DNA from: Maribacter zhoushanensis | Lineage (GTDB): Bacteria; Bacteroidota; Bacteroidia; Flavobacteriales; Flavobacteriaceae | Assembly: GCF_029350975.1 (NCBI RefSeq) | Contig: NZ_JARKMR010000003.1 | Location: 329,769 to 393,768, forward strand | Reading direction: 5' to 3' | Length of the DNA stretch: 64,000 nucleotides | Shown here: one piece after another, positions 8,413-18,200 of the stretch | How the letters are laid out: each line of letters starts with the position of its first letter | Position numbering within the stretch: position 1 is the stretch's first letter | Notes under the pieces: model-generated | The model's input: only the letters and a program-made list of their open reading frames with translations | Told to the model about the DNA's origin: nothing | The model's database searches: none | Made by a program: the position numbers and the translations under genes

Positions 8413-11400
8413 ATGAAAAAATTATATGCATATCTGTCGGTTTTTATATTCATTACTAGCTGTGCTACGTATAATACAAAGTATGTAGATGAAAAATATG
8501 GTATAGATGTAAATGATGAAAAAGAGATATCACATACCTTTTATTTAATTGGAGATGCTGGTTTATCTCCTATGGGAGGAATGAATCCTGCTCTGAAAAT
8601 TTTTAAGAATAGATTAGACAAGGCAGATGAGAATAGCACGGCCATTTTTTTAGGCGATAATATTTATCCTGCCGGTTTGCCTGACCCAAAAGATTCTACC
8701 GATGCCTATAGAACAGCTAAGAATCATTTAGATGCCCAGGTCAATACATTAAATAATTTTAAAGGAAGACCTCTTTTTATACCAGGAAATCACGATTGGT
8801 ATACAGAAGGTTTAGTAGGTCTTGAAAGAGAAGAAAATTATATAAAGAAAGCACTTAAGAAAAAAGAAAAAGATCCATTTTTACCAGAGAACGGCTGCCC
8901 TATAGATGTTGTGGAAATAGGTGATGATGTTGCTGTTATAACTATTGATACAGAATGGTATTTGACAAATTGGGACAAACGCCCAGATATTAATGATAAG
9001 TGTGATATTAAAAGTAGGGCAAAGTTTTTCTTAGAACTTGAAGATGCTATAAAAGATTACCGCGACCGTACAACGGTTATTGCAATGCATCACCCTAGTA
9101 ATAGTTATGGTGAGCATGGTGGGCAATATTCGATAAAAAAACATTTGTATCCTAAGAAAATGGCGGTGCCATTACCTGTACTAGGTTCGTTCATTAATAT
9201 ACTTAGAAATACTTCTGGTGCATCTGTAGAAGATGTAAACAATAAGCGTTATCGAGAATTAATGAATAGGGTAACTACATTGGCACAATATTCTGATCGC
9301 GTAATTTTTGCATCTGGGCATGAACATACATTACAATATTTTGTAGAAAATAATACTCCGCAAATTGTTAGCGGTTCTGGTGCAAAAGAAGGTTTTACAC
9401 GTTTGCTCAACGGTTCTCAATTCAATACCGGTAAAATGGGATATGCTACTTTAGAAGTATATAAAGATGGTTCTTCTAGAGTTCGTTTTTATGGTGTAGG
9501 AGATGATGAAAACGAAGAGTTTTTATTTACTAATGAAGTTCTGCCATCAACTCAAAAAAAATATATTGGTGAATTTTCCAATGAATTTCCTGATAGTGTA
9601 AAGGCATCTGTTTATACAAAGGGCGAAATTGATAAAAGCGGATTTTATAAAGGAATATGGGGTGACCGCTACCGAAAGTATTATGGTACCGAGGTGACCG
9701 TACCAACCGTAAATATAGATTCTCTTTTTGGTGGTTTGGTACCAGTTAAAAAAGGAGGTGGTCATCAATCTAAATCATTACGTTTGCGAGCAAAAGATGG
9801 AAGGGAATTTGTGATGAGGGCTTTAAGGAAAAGCGCGGAATTGTATTTGCAGTCCATGGCTTTTCAAGATCAGTATGTGCTAGATGATTTAAAAGAAACA
9901 TATACACAAGAGATATTACAAGACTTTTATACGGGATCACACCCCTATGGGCCGTTTACAACAGCAAAATTATCTGATGCAGTAGGTATTTATCATACCA
10001 ACCCGGTTTTATATTACGTGCCTAAACAGCCAGCTTTAAAAGAGTATAACGAAACCTTTGGTGATGAACTGTATATGATTGAAGAGCATACTGGCGATGG
10101 TCATGGAGATTTAGCAAGTTTTGGGTATTCTAATAATTTAACGAGTACAGATGGTATGCTAGAGGACCTTCGTGATGATGAAAAGTACGAAGTGGATAAA
10201 GCCCTCTATTTAAGAGCACGACTTTTTGATATGGTTTTGGGCGATTGGGATCGTCATGTAGATCAGTGGCGTTGGGCAGAATTTAAAGACGAGAAGAAGG
10301 GCAAGATCATTTATAGACCTATACCTAGGGATCGTGATCAAGTGTTCTCTAAAATGGGTGATGGCGCGTTAATGAAAATAGCTACCCGTATTATACCAGG
10401 GTTAAGATTAATGGAAGGCTTTAATGAAGATATTAGAAGTGTAAAAGGCTTTAATTCATCACCAATGACCTATGTACTTGATTTGACATTATTGGGCGAA
10501 ACAGAAAAAAGTCAATGGTTAGAGCAAGCTAGATATTTACAAGAAAATCTAAAGCCTAGTGATATAGATGAGGCATTTAAATCTTTTCCAGAAGAAGTGC
10601 GTGATGAAACGGTAGATGAAATTAAAAAGGTTCTATTGGCGAGATTGAGCCATATCGAAGAAACAGCAAATGAGTATTATAGAATATTAAATAAATATGC
10701 TGTAGTTGCAGGAACGGATAAAGATGATTGGTTTGAGATTAATAGGCTAAATGATGAAGAGACTGAAGTAAAAGTATTTAGAAATATAGGTGATAAGAAA
10801 AAACGACTATTCTATTATAAAGTTTTTATTAAAGAAGATACTAAAGAATTGTGGGTTTTTGGATTAGATGATGATGATATTTTTGAGATTAAAAATCCGT
10901 CTCACTATTCTGGTGTAAAGGTTCGTATAATCGGTGGTCACAATAATGATATCTATAGGGTAGAAGATGGTAGAAACGTTGCTTTATATGACTTTAAAAG
11001 TAAGAAGAACACATTTGAAGAAACAGGTGGTGCAAAAGTAAAATTGTCAGATGATTATGAGCTAAACACCTATCAGCCGCTAAAGTTGAGAAATAGTTTC
11101 AACCAGATTATACCCACCATAGGATTTAATCCAGATGATGGTGTTAGAATAGGTTTTGTAAATACATATACATATAACGGTTTTAGGCAAAACCCCTTTA
11201 CCCAACAGCACACTTTTGCAGCATCTTATTATTTTGCTACAAGTGGTTTCGATTTTAAATATCAAGGAGAATTTGCCCACATATTTGAGAATTGGAATGC
11301 AGAACTTTCTGCTAGATTTACGAGTCCTAATTTTGCAATCAACTTTTTTGGTTTTGGTAACAATACCGAAAATTTCGATGATGATTTAGGTTTGGATTAT

Positions 11401-12135
11401 AACAGGGTTAAATTACGGCAGATAGATTTTTTTCCTTCATTAATTTGGAGAGGACAATTGGGAGCCAAGGTAAAGTTAGGACTGTCATATGAAAATATCA
11501 GTGTTGAAGAAACGAATGACAGATTTATAAATACCTTTTACCAACAGAACGGAGAAGAAACCAATAGTGATTTTGTAGGGGCTCATGCTGCATATAATTA
11601 TGAAAACAGGGATAATGAAGCTTTCCCAACCTTGGGTATGGGAACGTCATTAGAAGCTGGGTTTAAAGAAAATCTCTCTAAAGAAGGCGGTAGTTTTGGT
11701 TACATTATACCAAGTCTAAGTTTTGATTATAAACTGATCCCCAATGGTAGGTTAGTATTGGCGACGAAATGGAAAGCGCATTTTAATATTGGTGATGAAT
11801 ATGAGTTTTACCAAGCTGCCAGCATTGGCGGTTTAGATGGTCTTCGTGGATTTAGAAATCAACGTTTTACAGGTAAAACATCTTACTATCAAAATACTGA
11901 TATTAGATTTAGCTTAAAAAAGAAGAGAACTAGATTATTGCCAACGGCAATGGGTCTCTTTGGCGGATTTGATTATGGTAGGGTATGGATGCCGGAAATG
12001 AATTCTGGTCGCTGGCACACTTCTTATGGTGGCGGATTCTTTTTAAATGCCTCGGATATTATCTCTGTAAATACTGCAATATTTGCGAGTGAAGACGGAG
12101 CAAGATTTACTTTTGGGTTAGGTTTTGGCTTCTAA
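8413..12135 (+). CDS. Large lipoprotein: metallophosphoesterase + kinase-like region + Omp85-type beta-barrel
   Basis: A 1240-residue envelope protein. I chose the ATG at 8413, giving a lipoprotein signal with lipobox ITSC at its end; an ATG 15 bases upstream would add five polar residues. Residues about 25-300 are a purple-acid-phosphatase-like metallophosphoesterase (GDAGLSP, GDNIYPAGLP, GNHDWY, AMHHPS, GHEHTLQ). Residues about 440-660 contain a glycine-rich stretch (KKGGGHQSKS), a REFVMRAL strand, GDWDRHVDQW near 611 and PRDRDQVF near 640, reminiscent of atypical HipA/FAM20C-type kinase loops. The final about 330 residues are beta-strand rich, contain the Omp85-family LRGF motif (GGLDGLRGFRNQ), and end in Phe as outer-membrane barrels do. 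The MPE and barrel calls are firm; the kinase-like call is inference. Its end faces the next operon, 9 bases away. Confidence 0.85.
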   Translation: MKKLYAYLSVFIFITSCATYNTKYVDEKYGIDVNDEKEISHTFYLIGDAGLSPMGGMNPALKIFKNRLDKADENSTAIFLGDNIYPAGLPDPKDSTDAYRTAKNHLDAQVNTLNNFKGRPLFIPGNHDWYTEGLVGLEREENYIKKALKKKEKDPFLPENGCPIDVVEIGDDVAVITIDTEWYLTNWDKRPDINDKCDIKSRAKFFLELEDAIKDYRDRTTVIAMHHPSNSYGEHGGQYSIKKHLYPKKMAVPLPVLGSFINILRNTSGASVEDVNNKRYRELMNRVTTLAQYSDRVIFASGHEHTLQYFVENNTPQIVSGSGAKEGFTRLLNGSQFNTGKMGYATLEVYKDGSSRVRFYGVGDDENEEFLFTNEVLPSTQKKYIGEFSNEFPDSVKASVYTKGEIDKSGFYKGIWGDRYRKYYGTEVTVPTVNIDSLFGGLVPVKKGGGHQSKSLRLRAKDGREFVMRALRKSAELYLQSMAFQDQYVLDDLKETYTQEILQDFYTGSHPYGPFTTAKLSDAVGIYHTNPVLYYVPKQPALKEYNETFGDELYMIEEHTGDGHGDLASFGYSNNLTSTDGMLEDLRDDEKYEVDKALYLRARLFDMVLGDWDRHVDQWRWAEFKDEKKGKIIYRPIPRDRDQVFSKMGDGALMKIATRIIPGLRLMEGFNEDIRSVKGFNSSPMTYVLDLTLLGETEKSQWLEQARYLQENLKPSDIDEAFKSFPEEVRDETVDEIKKVLLARLSHIEETANEYYRILNKYAVVAGTDKDDWFEINRLNDEETEVKVFRNIGDKKKRLFYYKVFIKEDTKELWVFGLDDDDIFEIKNPSHYSGVKVRIIGGHNNDIYRVEDGRNVALYDFKSKKNTFEETGGAKVKLSDDYELNTYQPLKLRNSFNQIIPTIGFNPDDGVRIGFVNTYTYNGFRQNPFTQQHTFAASYYFATSGFDFKYQGEFAHIFENWNAELSARFTSPNFAINFFGFGNNTENFDDDLGLDYNRVKLRQIDFFPSLIWRGQLGAKVKLGLSYENISVEETNDRFINTFYQQNGEETNSDFVGAHAAYNYENRDNEAFPTLGMGTSLEAGFKENLSKEGGSFGYIIPSLSFDYKLIPNGRLVLATKWKAHFNIGDEYEFYQAASIGGLDGLRGFRNQRFTGKTSYYQNTDIRFSLKKKRTRLLPTAMGLFGGFDYGRVWMPEMNSGRWHTSYGGGFFLNASDIISVNTAIFASEDGARFTFGLGFGF

Positions 12136-12144
12136 AAAAGTTTT

Positions 12145-13002
12145 TTATTTTAAAGAATAGGTATATAGGTTTCCCCCTTCTCCATGAGCTTTCTCATCTG
12201 AGATGAGAAGGGTGTTGTCATTTAGAAAGCAAACAGATTCTAATTGCGAGCGTGCTCCTAAATCAATTTCTTGCATGTTACCTTTGGTAAAATCATCCCA
12301 AGTGAAATCTGTGAATATAAATAGTTTACCGTAACTGAGCGCTATAATTTTATCTCCTTTTGGAGAAATGGCTATAGAGGTTATTTGACAAATATTCCAA
12401 TCTGAACACGGGGTAAAAGAACCAATCAGTTTGGCTTCATACTTTCCTTTGGTGTCCGGTACAGAATAGATATGAGCTTCTCCCGTAAAGGATTTTGATC
12501 TGTTTTTAGTTACAATATAAATCTTATTACCGTGGTGAAAAATGGCTTCAGAATCATAGAACAAAGCATTTTTTTTTGGTGGAAATTGCTTTTGGTCAGG
12601 GTAGTATAGTTCAATTTTTTCAGCGTCAATTTTGTCGCCGGGCTCTGTAGTAGGATTTGGGAGTTTTAGGATTTCCAAATTTTTACGTTTGTTGGCATTA
12701 TTGCCAATATCAGCTATGTAGAGGTTACCAAAAGTGTCTTTTGTAAGATCTTCCCAATCATGGTTTTTACCATTTTTAACTTCTAAACTTTTAAGTATTT
12801 CTCCCTTTAAGCTAACTTGATAAATTTCATCTTTATTACCACCGTCTTCTATGACCCATACAGTGGAATCATTATAAGTAGCAAGACCAGAATTTTCAGA
12901 TAAACTACCTGGTAAATCTGCAATTACGTTTAGTTGTCCATAATTGGAACAAGATGTAAGTGTAGAAATAAATAGTAATGTTGTAAAGATTGTTTTACTC
13001 AT
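12145..13002 (-). CDS. Beta-propeller-like lipoprotein
   Basis: A 285-residue protein with a lipoprotein signal (lipobox TLTSC near residue 18). The mature part shows repeating short beta segments with loops such as SENSGLATYND, VWVIEDGG, NLYIADIGNN and GNKIYIVTKN, as in NHL/SdiA-regulated-like propellers that line up a carbohydrate- or calcium-binding face. No catalytic motif is evident. It is the last gene of a five-gene minus-strand operon; its ATG overlaps the stop of the preceding gene by 8 bases, so the two are probably translationally coupled. Envelope location is well supported; function unknown. Confidence 0.78.
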   Translation of the reverse strand: MSKTIFTTLLFISTLTSCSNYGQLNVIADLPGSLSENSGLATYNDSTVWVIEDGGNKDEIYQVSLKGEILKSLEVKNGKNHDWEDLTKDTFGNLYIADIGNNANKRKNLEILKLPNPTTEPGDKIDAEKIELYYPDQKQFPPKKNALFYDSEAIFHHGNKIYIVTKNRSKSFTGEAHIYSVPDTKGKYEAKLIGSFTPCSDWNICQITSIAISPKGDKIIALSYGKLFIFTDFTWDDFTKGNMQEIDLGARSQLESVCFLNDNTLLISDEKAHGEGGNLYTYSLK

Positions 13003-13894
13003 CTTGATCTGTTAATGGCATGAATATTTCAGCTTTCCAACGTAAAGCATCACCGCCCATGTTAGGATTGTTAAAGAAGAACTCTATGGGTTTTTTGTCG
13101 ACATCAATATTCTTCTCTTTAGCGTAATCTAGTAAGGTGTACCAAGCCCTATCAGAGGTCATATAATTACCGTTATAAATTGCCTTTAACGATTTCATAC
13201 CTATGAACTCTTTGTAAACAAGATCTTTAATTACTGGTAGAGAGTCGGTTTTAATGATAGGGTAACAGAAATTAAAACTAATGCTATCGTTCTGCATATT
13301 CCAATCAGTAGTCTCTATAAAAGGAACGCCATTCACTTGAATTCCGTTGCTGGCGATAACAGAATTCATAAAAGGATAACTTTCCATCATACCAAAGGCT
13401 TTATTACTTTGTGTGGTTTTATGTTCAACACAGGCGCAATAGGTAGACAGTAAATGATCTTCACCCATAAAAGTTACTTTAAACTCTTTTCTATGGGTAT
13501 TTAAACTTTCTATAAAATCGGTAACCGTTTTTCTGGCTTGTTTCTCAAAGTTGGTGTCGGTAAAGGGAATGTATAGCTTATTTGTAAAGCTGTGATCCTT
13601 GTCCTTCACATTGACAACTAATTGAGAAGTTGAATCATTAATTGGGGTAATATTCCAATTATAGATATGTGTAGAATCGCCGGCAACAATCATTTGTTCT
13701 AGATGCGCTAAATCATCTTTTTGGCGTATAGAGGCTTCTTGAAGCGTTTTACTCCATGATTTTAATGCTTGATTAACTGTTCCTGTGTTAGACTTAGCTA
13801 TAACTCTTATTTGGTAATCTTGCGGTTTTATGAAAAAATACCAGAGTAATGCAATAGATATGACCGCTATTATAATGGTAATGCCTTTTCTCAT
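12995..13894 (-). CDS. Membrane-anchored GyrI-like (effector-binding) domain protein
   Basis: A 299-residue protein with one N-terminal membrane segment (residues about 4-22, ending WYFFIKP) and no lipobox, so it is anchored in the inner membrane with a periplasmic body. The C-terminal half (about 150-299) resembles the GyrI-like/AraC effector-binding fold: KSLKAIYNGNY followed by AWYTLLDYAKEKNI and PIEFFFNNP. The middle part resembles the SRPBCC/polyketide-cyclase-like regions seen in similar Bacteroidota proteins. No DNA-binding domain is present, so it is not a transcription factor; a small-molecule-binding role is plausible. It is fourth in the operon, 22 bases after the haloperoxidase-like gene. 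Confidence 0.75.
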   Translation of the reverse strand: MRKGITIIIAVISIALLWYFFIKPQDYQIRVIAKSNTGTVNQALKSWSKTLQEASIRQKDDLAHLEQMIVAGDSTHIYNWNITPINDSTSQLVVNVKDKDHSFTNKLYIPFTDTNFEKQARKTVTDFIESLNTHRKEFKVTFMGEDHLLSTYCACVEHKTTQSNKAFGMMESYPFMNSVIASNGIQVNGVPFIETTDWNMQNDSISFNFCYPIIKTDSLPVIKDLVYKEFIGMKSLKAIYNGNYMTSDRAWYTLLDYAKEKNIDVDKKPIEFFFNNPNMGGDALRWKAEIFMPLTDQDE

Positions 13895-13916
13895 TGTTGT
13901 TTGTTATGCGTAAAAT

Positions 13917-15248
13917 TTAATTATTTTTCATTTTGATTTTAGAATTCAATAGCTCACCAATTTTTCTACCTTGGCCAACACCCACTTCAACGGCAGCTCG
14001 GTAATGAATACCTCCATACATTCTACTAATAGCGGCTTCATCGGCAGCTTCGTTAAAAGAGTTAAACTTTCTAATAGGTAGACCATATGGTGTTTCGGTA
14101 TCGTCTTCAAAACTGAAATTTTCACCAAAAATACTAGTTAGGGCAGTTGCAGCAGCACCTGAAACTACACTATGGCCACTGGTATATTCAGGAAAAGGGG
14201 GTGTTTGTAAAATAGGTTTCCAGTTCTCGTCAATATGTTGATTGATCAATGTTTCTGGTCTAATTAAATTACTGCGATATTTTTCATCCCAGCAGCTAAT
14301 GAATCCGTCGGCAATTGCCATTGAAGTTTTTGTATAGGCGAATACCGTATCGTCGAAATCATTATTTACTTTTTTACTTGCAATTTTTGTGATTCCGATC
14401 CAATGCGCACCAGGAGTAATTTTCTTGGTAGCGAACATTAAGTGTCCTCTTGTTACTGAAACGTAGGGGTTACAGTCCCAAAATTTTGCAATGGCTACTT
14501 CGTCAGATTCATCACCATTTTTAGTAATATCATTACTAATGTTATAAACTTCTATAAGCTCTTTGTAGAAATCAGAATCTTTTTCCAGAGAAAAAGGTGG
14601 TGGCGGAATTGGTTTAAATTGTGATGCCGAGTCTATTATAAATGGTCTAATTTTATTCCAATGCGGTTCTATGCCATCCATATATGCCGGTGGGGTAGGT
14701 TGCCATCTTGCTGGGTCATCAGTATTTACAGTAAACTTAGGCATAGTACGGGTTTGGCTGTAATTATCTTTATTCATCCACGCTTTAATATGCTCTGCCA
14801 CTTTTAATCCGTAGGTTTTAGATGCTTCAAACTCTGGTTCGTTCATTGTTTTCCACTGCGTGAAAAGGCTATCTTGTAAAACATCAAATTTATCTTCTGA
14901 GAAAATAAGTTGCTTGCTAATATTCATATGCGCAATTAAAGCGGATAGTTGAGGGTTAATGGTGGATACGGTATCAATTGCAGGTATTGGGGTAAGACCT
15001 TTCAATTGACCTGATAGTGTCGTGTATTTTGGATTTACCTGCGCAACAATCTCGTATGCCGCAATATTAGGGTAGGCAAATATTCTACTTGCTACCGGTG
15101 GTGAGAAAATATCATGAATCATAATATCTATGACATGATCAATAGAGTTATGTAATTGATCAGGAGATACTACTATAGGTTCTTTTTTCTTTTCGGTGCA
15201 ACTCGCAAGTATAACACCTGTTATTATGATAAATAAATACTTCTTCAT
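13917..15248 (-). CDS. Vanadium-dependent haloperoxidase / PAP2-superfamily lipoprotein
   Basis: A 443-residue protein with a lipoprotein signal (lipobox LASC near residue 17). The PAP2/vanadate pocket is complete: K-x6-RP (KYRSNLIRP near 308), SGH (TSGHSVVSG near 340) and SR-x5-H (SRMYGGIHYR near 410). These are the residues that bind vanadate in haloperoxidases or phosphate in acid phosphatases. The aspartate that often follows the last His (H-x3-D) is replaced (HYRAAVE). The all-helical build and length fit the bacterial haloperoxidase-like branch better than classical PAP2 phosphatases. It lies 4 bases after a large FG-GAP lipoprotein gene. Whether it oxidises halide or removes phosphate cannot be read from sequence. 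Confidence 0.85.
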   Translation of the reverse strand: MKKYLFIIITGVILASCTEKKKEPIVVSPDQLHNSIDHVIDIMIHDIFSPPVASRIFAYPNIAAYEIVAQVNPKYTTLSGQLKGLTPIPAIDTVSTINPQLSALIAHMNISKQLIFSEDKFDVLQDSLFTQWKTMNEPEFEASKTYGLKVAEHIKAWMNKDNYSQTRTMPKFTVNTDDPARWQPTPPAYMDGIEPHWNKIRPFIIDSASQFKPIPPPPFSLEKDSDFYKELIEVYNISNDITKNGDESDEVAIAKFWDCNPYVSVTRGHLMFATKKITPGAHWIGITKIASKKVNNDFDDTVFAYTKTSMAIADGFISCWDEKYRSNLIRPETLINQHIDENWKPILQTPPFPEYTSGHSVVSGAAATALTSIFGENFSFEDDTETPYGLPIRKFNSFNEAADEAAISRMYGGIHYRAAVEVGVGQGRKIGELLNSKIKMKNN

Positions 15249-15252
15249 TGTA

Positions 15253-18200
15253 CTAAGGTTTGAGTATGCTATACACTTCTGCAGCCTTATTGTTAAAGGT
15301 GAGTAAAATGTATTTTTTGTTGTTTGCGTTTAAAATATTCATGCTTCGAATAGATTTACCTGTAAGATCCAGTCCTATTTCATTGGCTAAGGTAACATTG
15401 TTGGTGCTACTAATCAATGCCCCGGGAAAAGAATCAAAACGACCGTGGTATGGTTTTACGCCAAAATAATTTCCTGCAGCCAAAACTTCGGTTTTAGTAT
15501 CTCCGTTAAAATCAAATTCTAAGAATGCCATTATTGGTGCCAATTGTAGTTCATAGCTAAATGGTATAAAAGAAAACTTACCGCCATTGTTTTGTAAGTA
15601 ACCAGAGCTTAAAGTATGTACTTCAAGAACTTCAGCATTTGGTAGCATATCTTCTCCTAATATTTCTTCCATTGATTTTCCTGCGAAAGAACTATAAGTA
15701 TTGAATTTTTTGCGAAGAGCTACTAACTGGCTAGATAATTCTTTTAAACCGTCTACGGGATAATCTTTACCATCTTTATAAGTGCTGACAATAGTTTCTG
15801 TAGCTCCGTTTTTATCAAGGTCGCCATAAAACATTTTCATGGGGTGATCTTGCGTAGCGGTAAATTTAGTATTTAGCCCCCAGTTACCTAAAAGGTAGTC
15901 TTGGTCACCATCACCATCAATATCAAAACTGGTAATTGCTTGCCATAAACCGTTCGTGTTTTTATTTTCTAAGGGATGTATTTCTTCAAATGTTCCTTTA
16001 GAATTTTGAAAGAATCTTGGTGACATCCATTCACCAACAAATAGAATATCTTCCCAACCATCATTATTAAAATCTGTTACAATGGCATCGGTAACCATTC
16101 CTAAGTTCTCGAACGGACTTGTTGCTACTTTGAAATCACCATTTTCGTTATTTAAAAGATAGCTGTTGGGTTTGTTTCCATAATCTGCACTAATAGATTG
16201 GTTACAGATAATGATATCTAAGTCGTTATCATGATCATAATCTAATTTCAAAAGAACAGATGTATTCTCGAATAGGTCTGGAAATTCATTTTTGGTGAAA
16301 ACAGAATCATTTGAAACGTAATAAGAATTGATGAGCGGCTTCATTTCATTGAAAAAATCTGCGCCACCAGTACCTACTATAAGATCATTTTTACCGTCTA
16401 AATTAAAGTCACCAAGAATAGAGGCAATGTCTTCCTTGATACTGTCTTTTTTGATTTCTTGATAATTTTTTGAATAAAATGTAGAATCGCCTTGAACGTA
16501 TATTTGTGACGGAATATATTTAGCTCCACCAAAGAATATGTCGTCTTTTCCATCACCGTTTAAATCTCCAATACTTACCGCAGGACCTCTATCGGACATT
16601 TGATAAGGAATCAGTTTTTGACGTAAATAATCACTGTAAGCATCTTCCAAATGAACATAGTCTATGCCCAGGTTGTTTGAAGCTTTTTCAAACAACACAT
16701 TTTCTTTCTGTTTAAGTGAGTTATAATTAAAAGGCTGAGTGTTTTCAGGATTTAGATATAGTGTTTGATTGACAGCAATGTTTTTAACCAACTGAATGTT
16801 TTTGTCTGGCCAAATAATTTTAAGGGAATCAATATTTTCAAGTTCTCCATACCCAAAATGTATAATCGGTTCAGAAGATGCTTGAAATCCGCGAACGGTG
16901 TACATTTCTTTAAACTGTTGAATTCCGTTGGCGTATGAGAATATTTTAGTACCAATCCCGAATGTATTATTCTTGGTATAGTTCAGTTTAATTTTTAGCC
17001 AATTACGTTGACTGTTCGTGGTATTTTCTTGAATTCCTGCTTTGCTGTATAAATTGTTGGTTATTAAATCTAAATCGCCATCATTATCTAAATCACTATA
17101 GGCGGTTGCTCCAGAAATAATGGTGTCTTGTGCAATCCAATTTTTAGATTCATCAATAAACTGAAGGTCTTTAGCTCCTTTAAAAATCATATTGCCAACA
17201 AAACCAGAAGGCATCATTTTAAGGGCTTTCTGGTCTACAAGATTGGTGTTATTGATTTTAGACCGAATGTTCTCGTTAGATATATAGTTGATGTAATCTA
17301 GGTCGTTAGGACGCTTTGGTATACCGTTGCTAATGTATAAATCTTGTTCGCCATCTTGGTTGAAATCACCAAATAAGGCGCTCCAGCTCCAATCTGTAGC
17401 CGCTACTCCGCTCTGTAAAGCTGTTTCTAAAAACTTGCCATTTGGCTGGTTTACAGATAGCATATTTCTAGTATATTGATTGTGATAACCAAAAGACTTG
17501 GTCTTCATTTTTTGAATTTGGACGTCGTCATCACCTTCAGAAGATTTTAAGACGATTTCGTCTTTGCTCAACATATCCAAAGAAATTAAATCTGGTAATC
17601 CATCGTGGTTAATATCTGCAACATCACTACCCATAGAAAAACGTGTAGTATGTCCAAATGCTTCCTTAAGACTTTCTTTAAAAGTACCATCGCCATTATT
17701 TATATAATAATAATCATCTTCATGAAAGTCATTACCAATATAAAGATCAGGATATCCGTCTTGATTAAAGTCTGAAACGGCAATACCTAAACCGTAGCCA
17801 TTGACACCGCCATAAATACCGGCATCTTCACTAACATCTACAAATTTACCATTGTCATTTCGTAATAATTTATCGCCCGTTTCATAAATACGGTTGTGTC
17901 TTATTTGAGCATTTCCATAAGAATCTTGTGTATGAATGGCATGGTTTAGAAGATACATATCTAAATCTCCGTCCAAATCATAATCTAAGAAAGCTGCTGA
18001 TGAGCTGTAAGATTCGAAATCTAAACCGTAATCCGCGGCACTTTCCTTAAATGTTGCATCGCCTTGGTTTATAAAAAGCTCATTGTATCCATTAAATCCA
18101 TTTAGACCAACAACAGCACACACGTAAATATCTAGAAGTCCGTCACCATTTACATCGCCCATGATCGTACCCGTATTCCAGGAGCTGTCGCCAGCGACAC

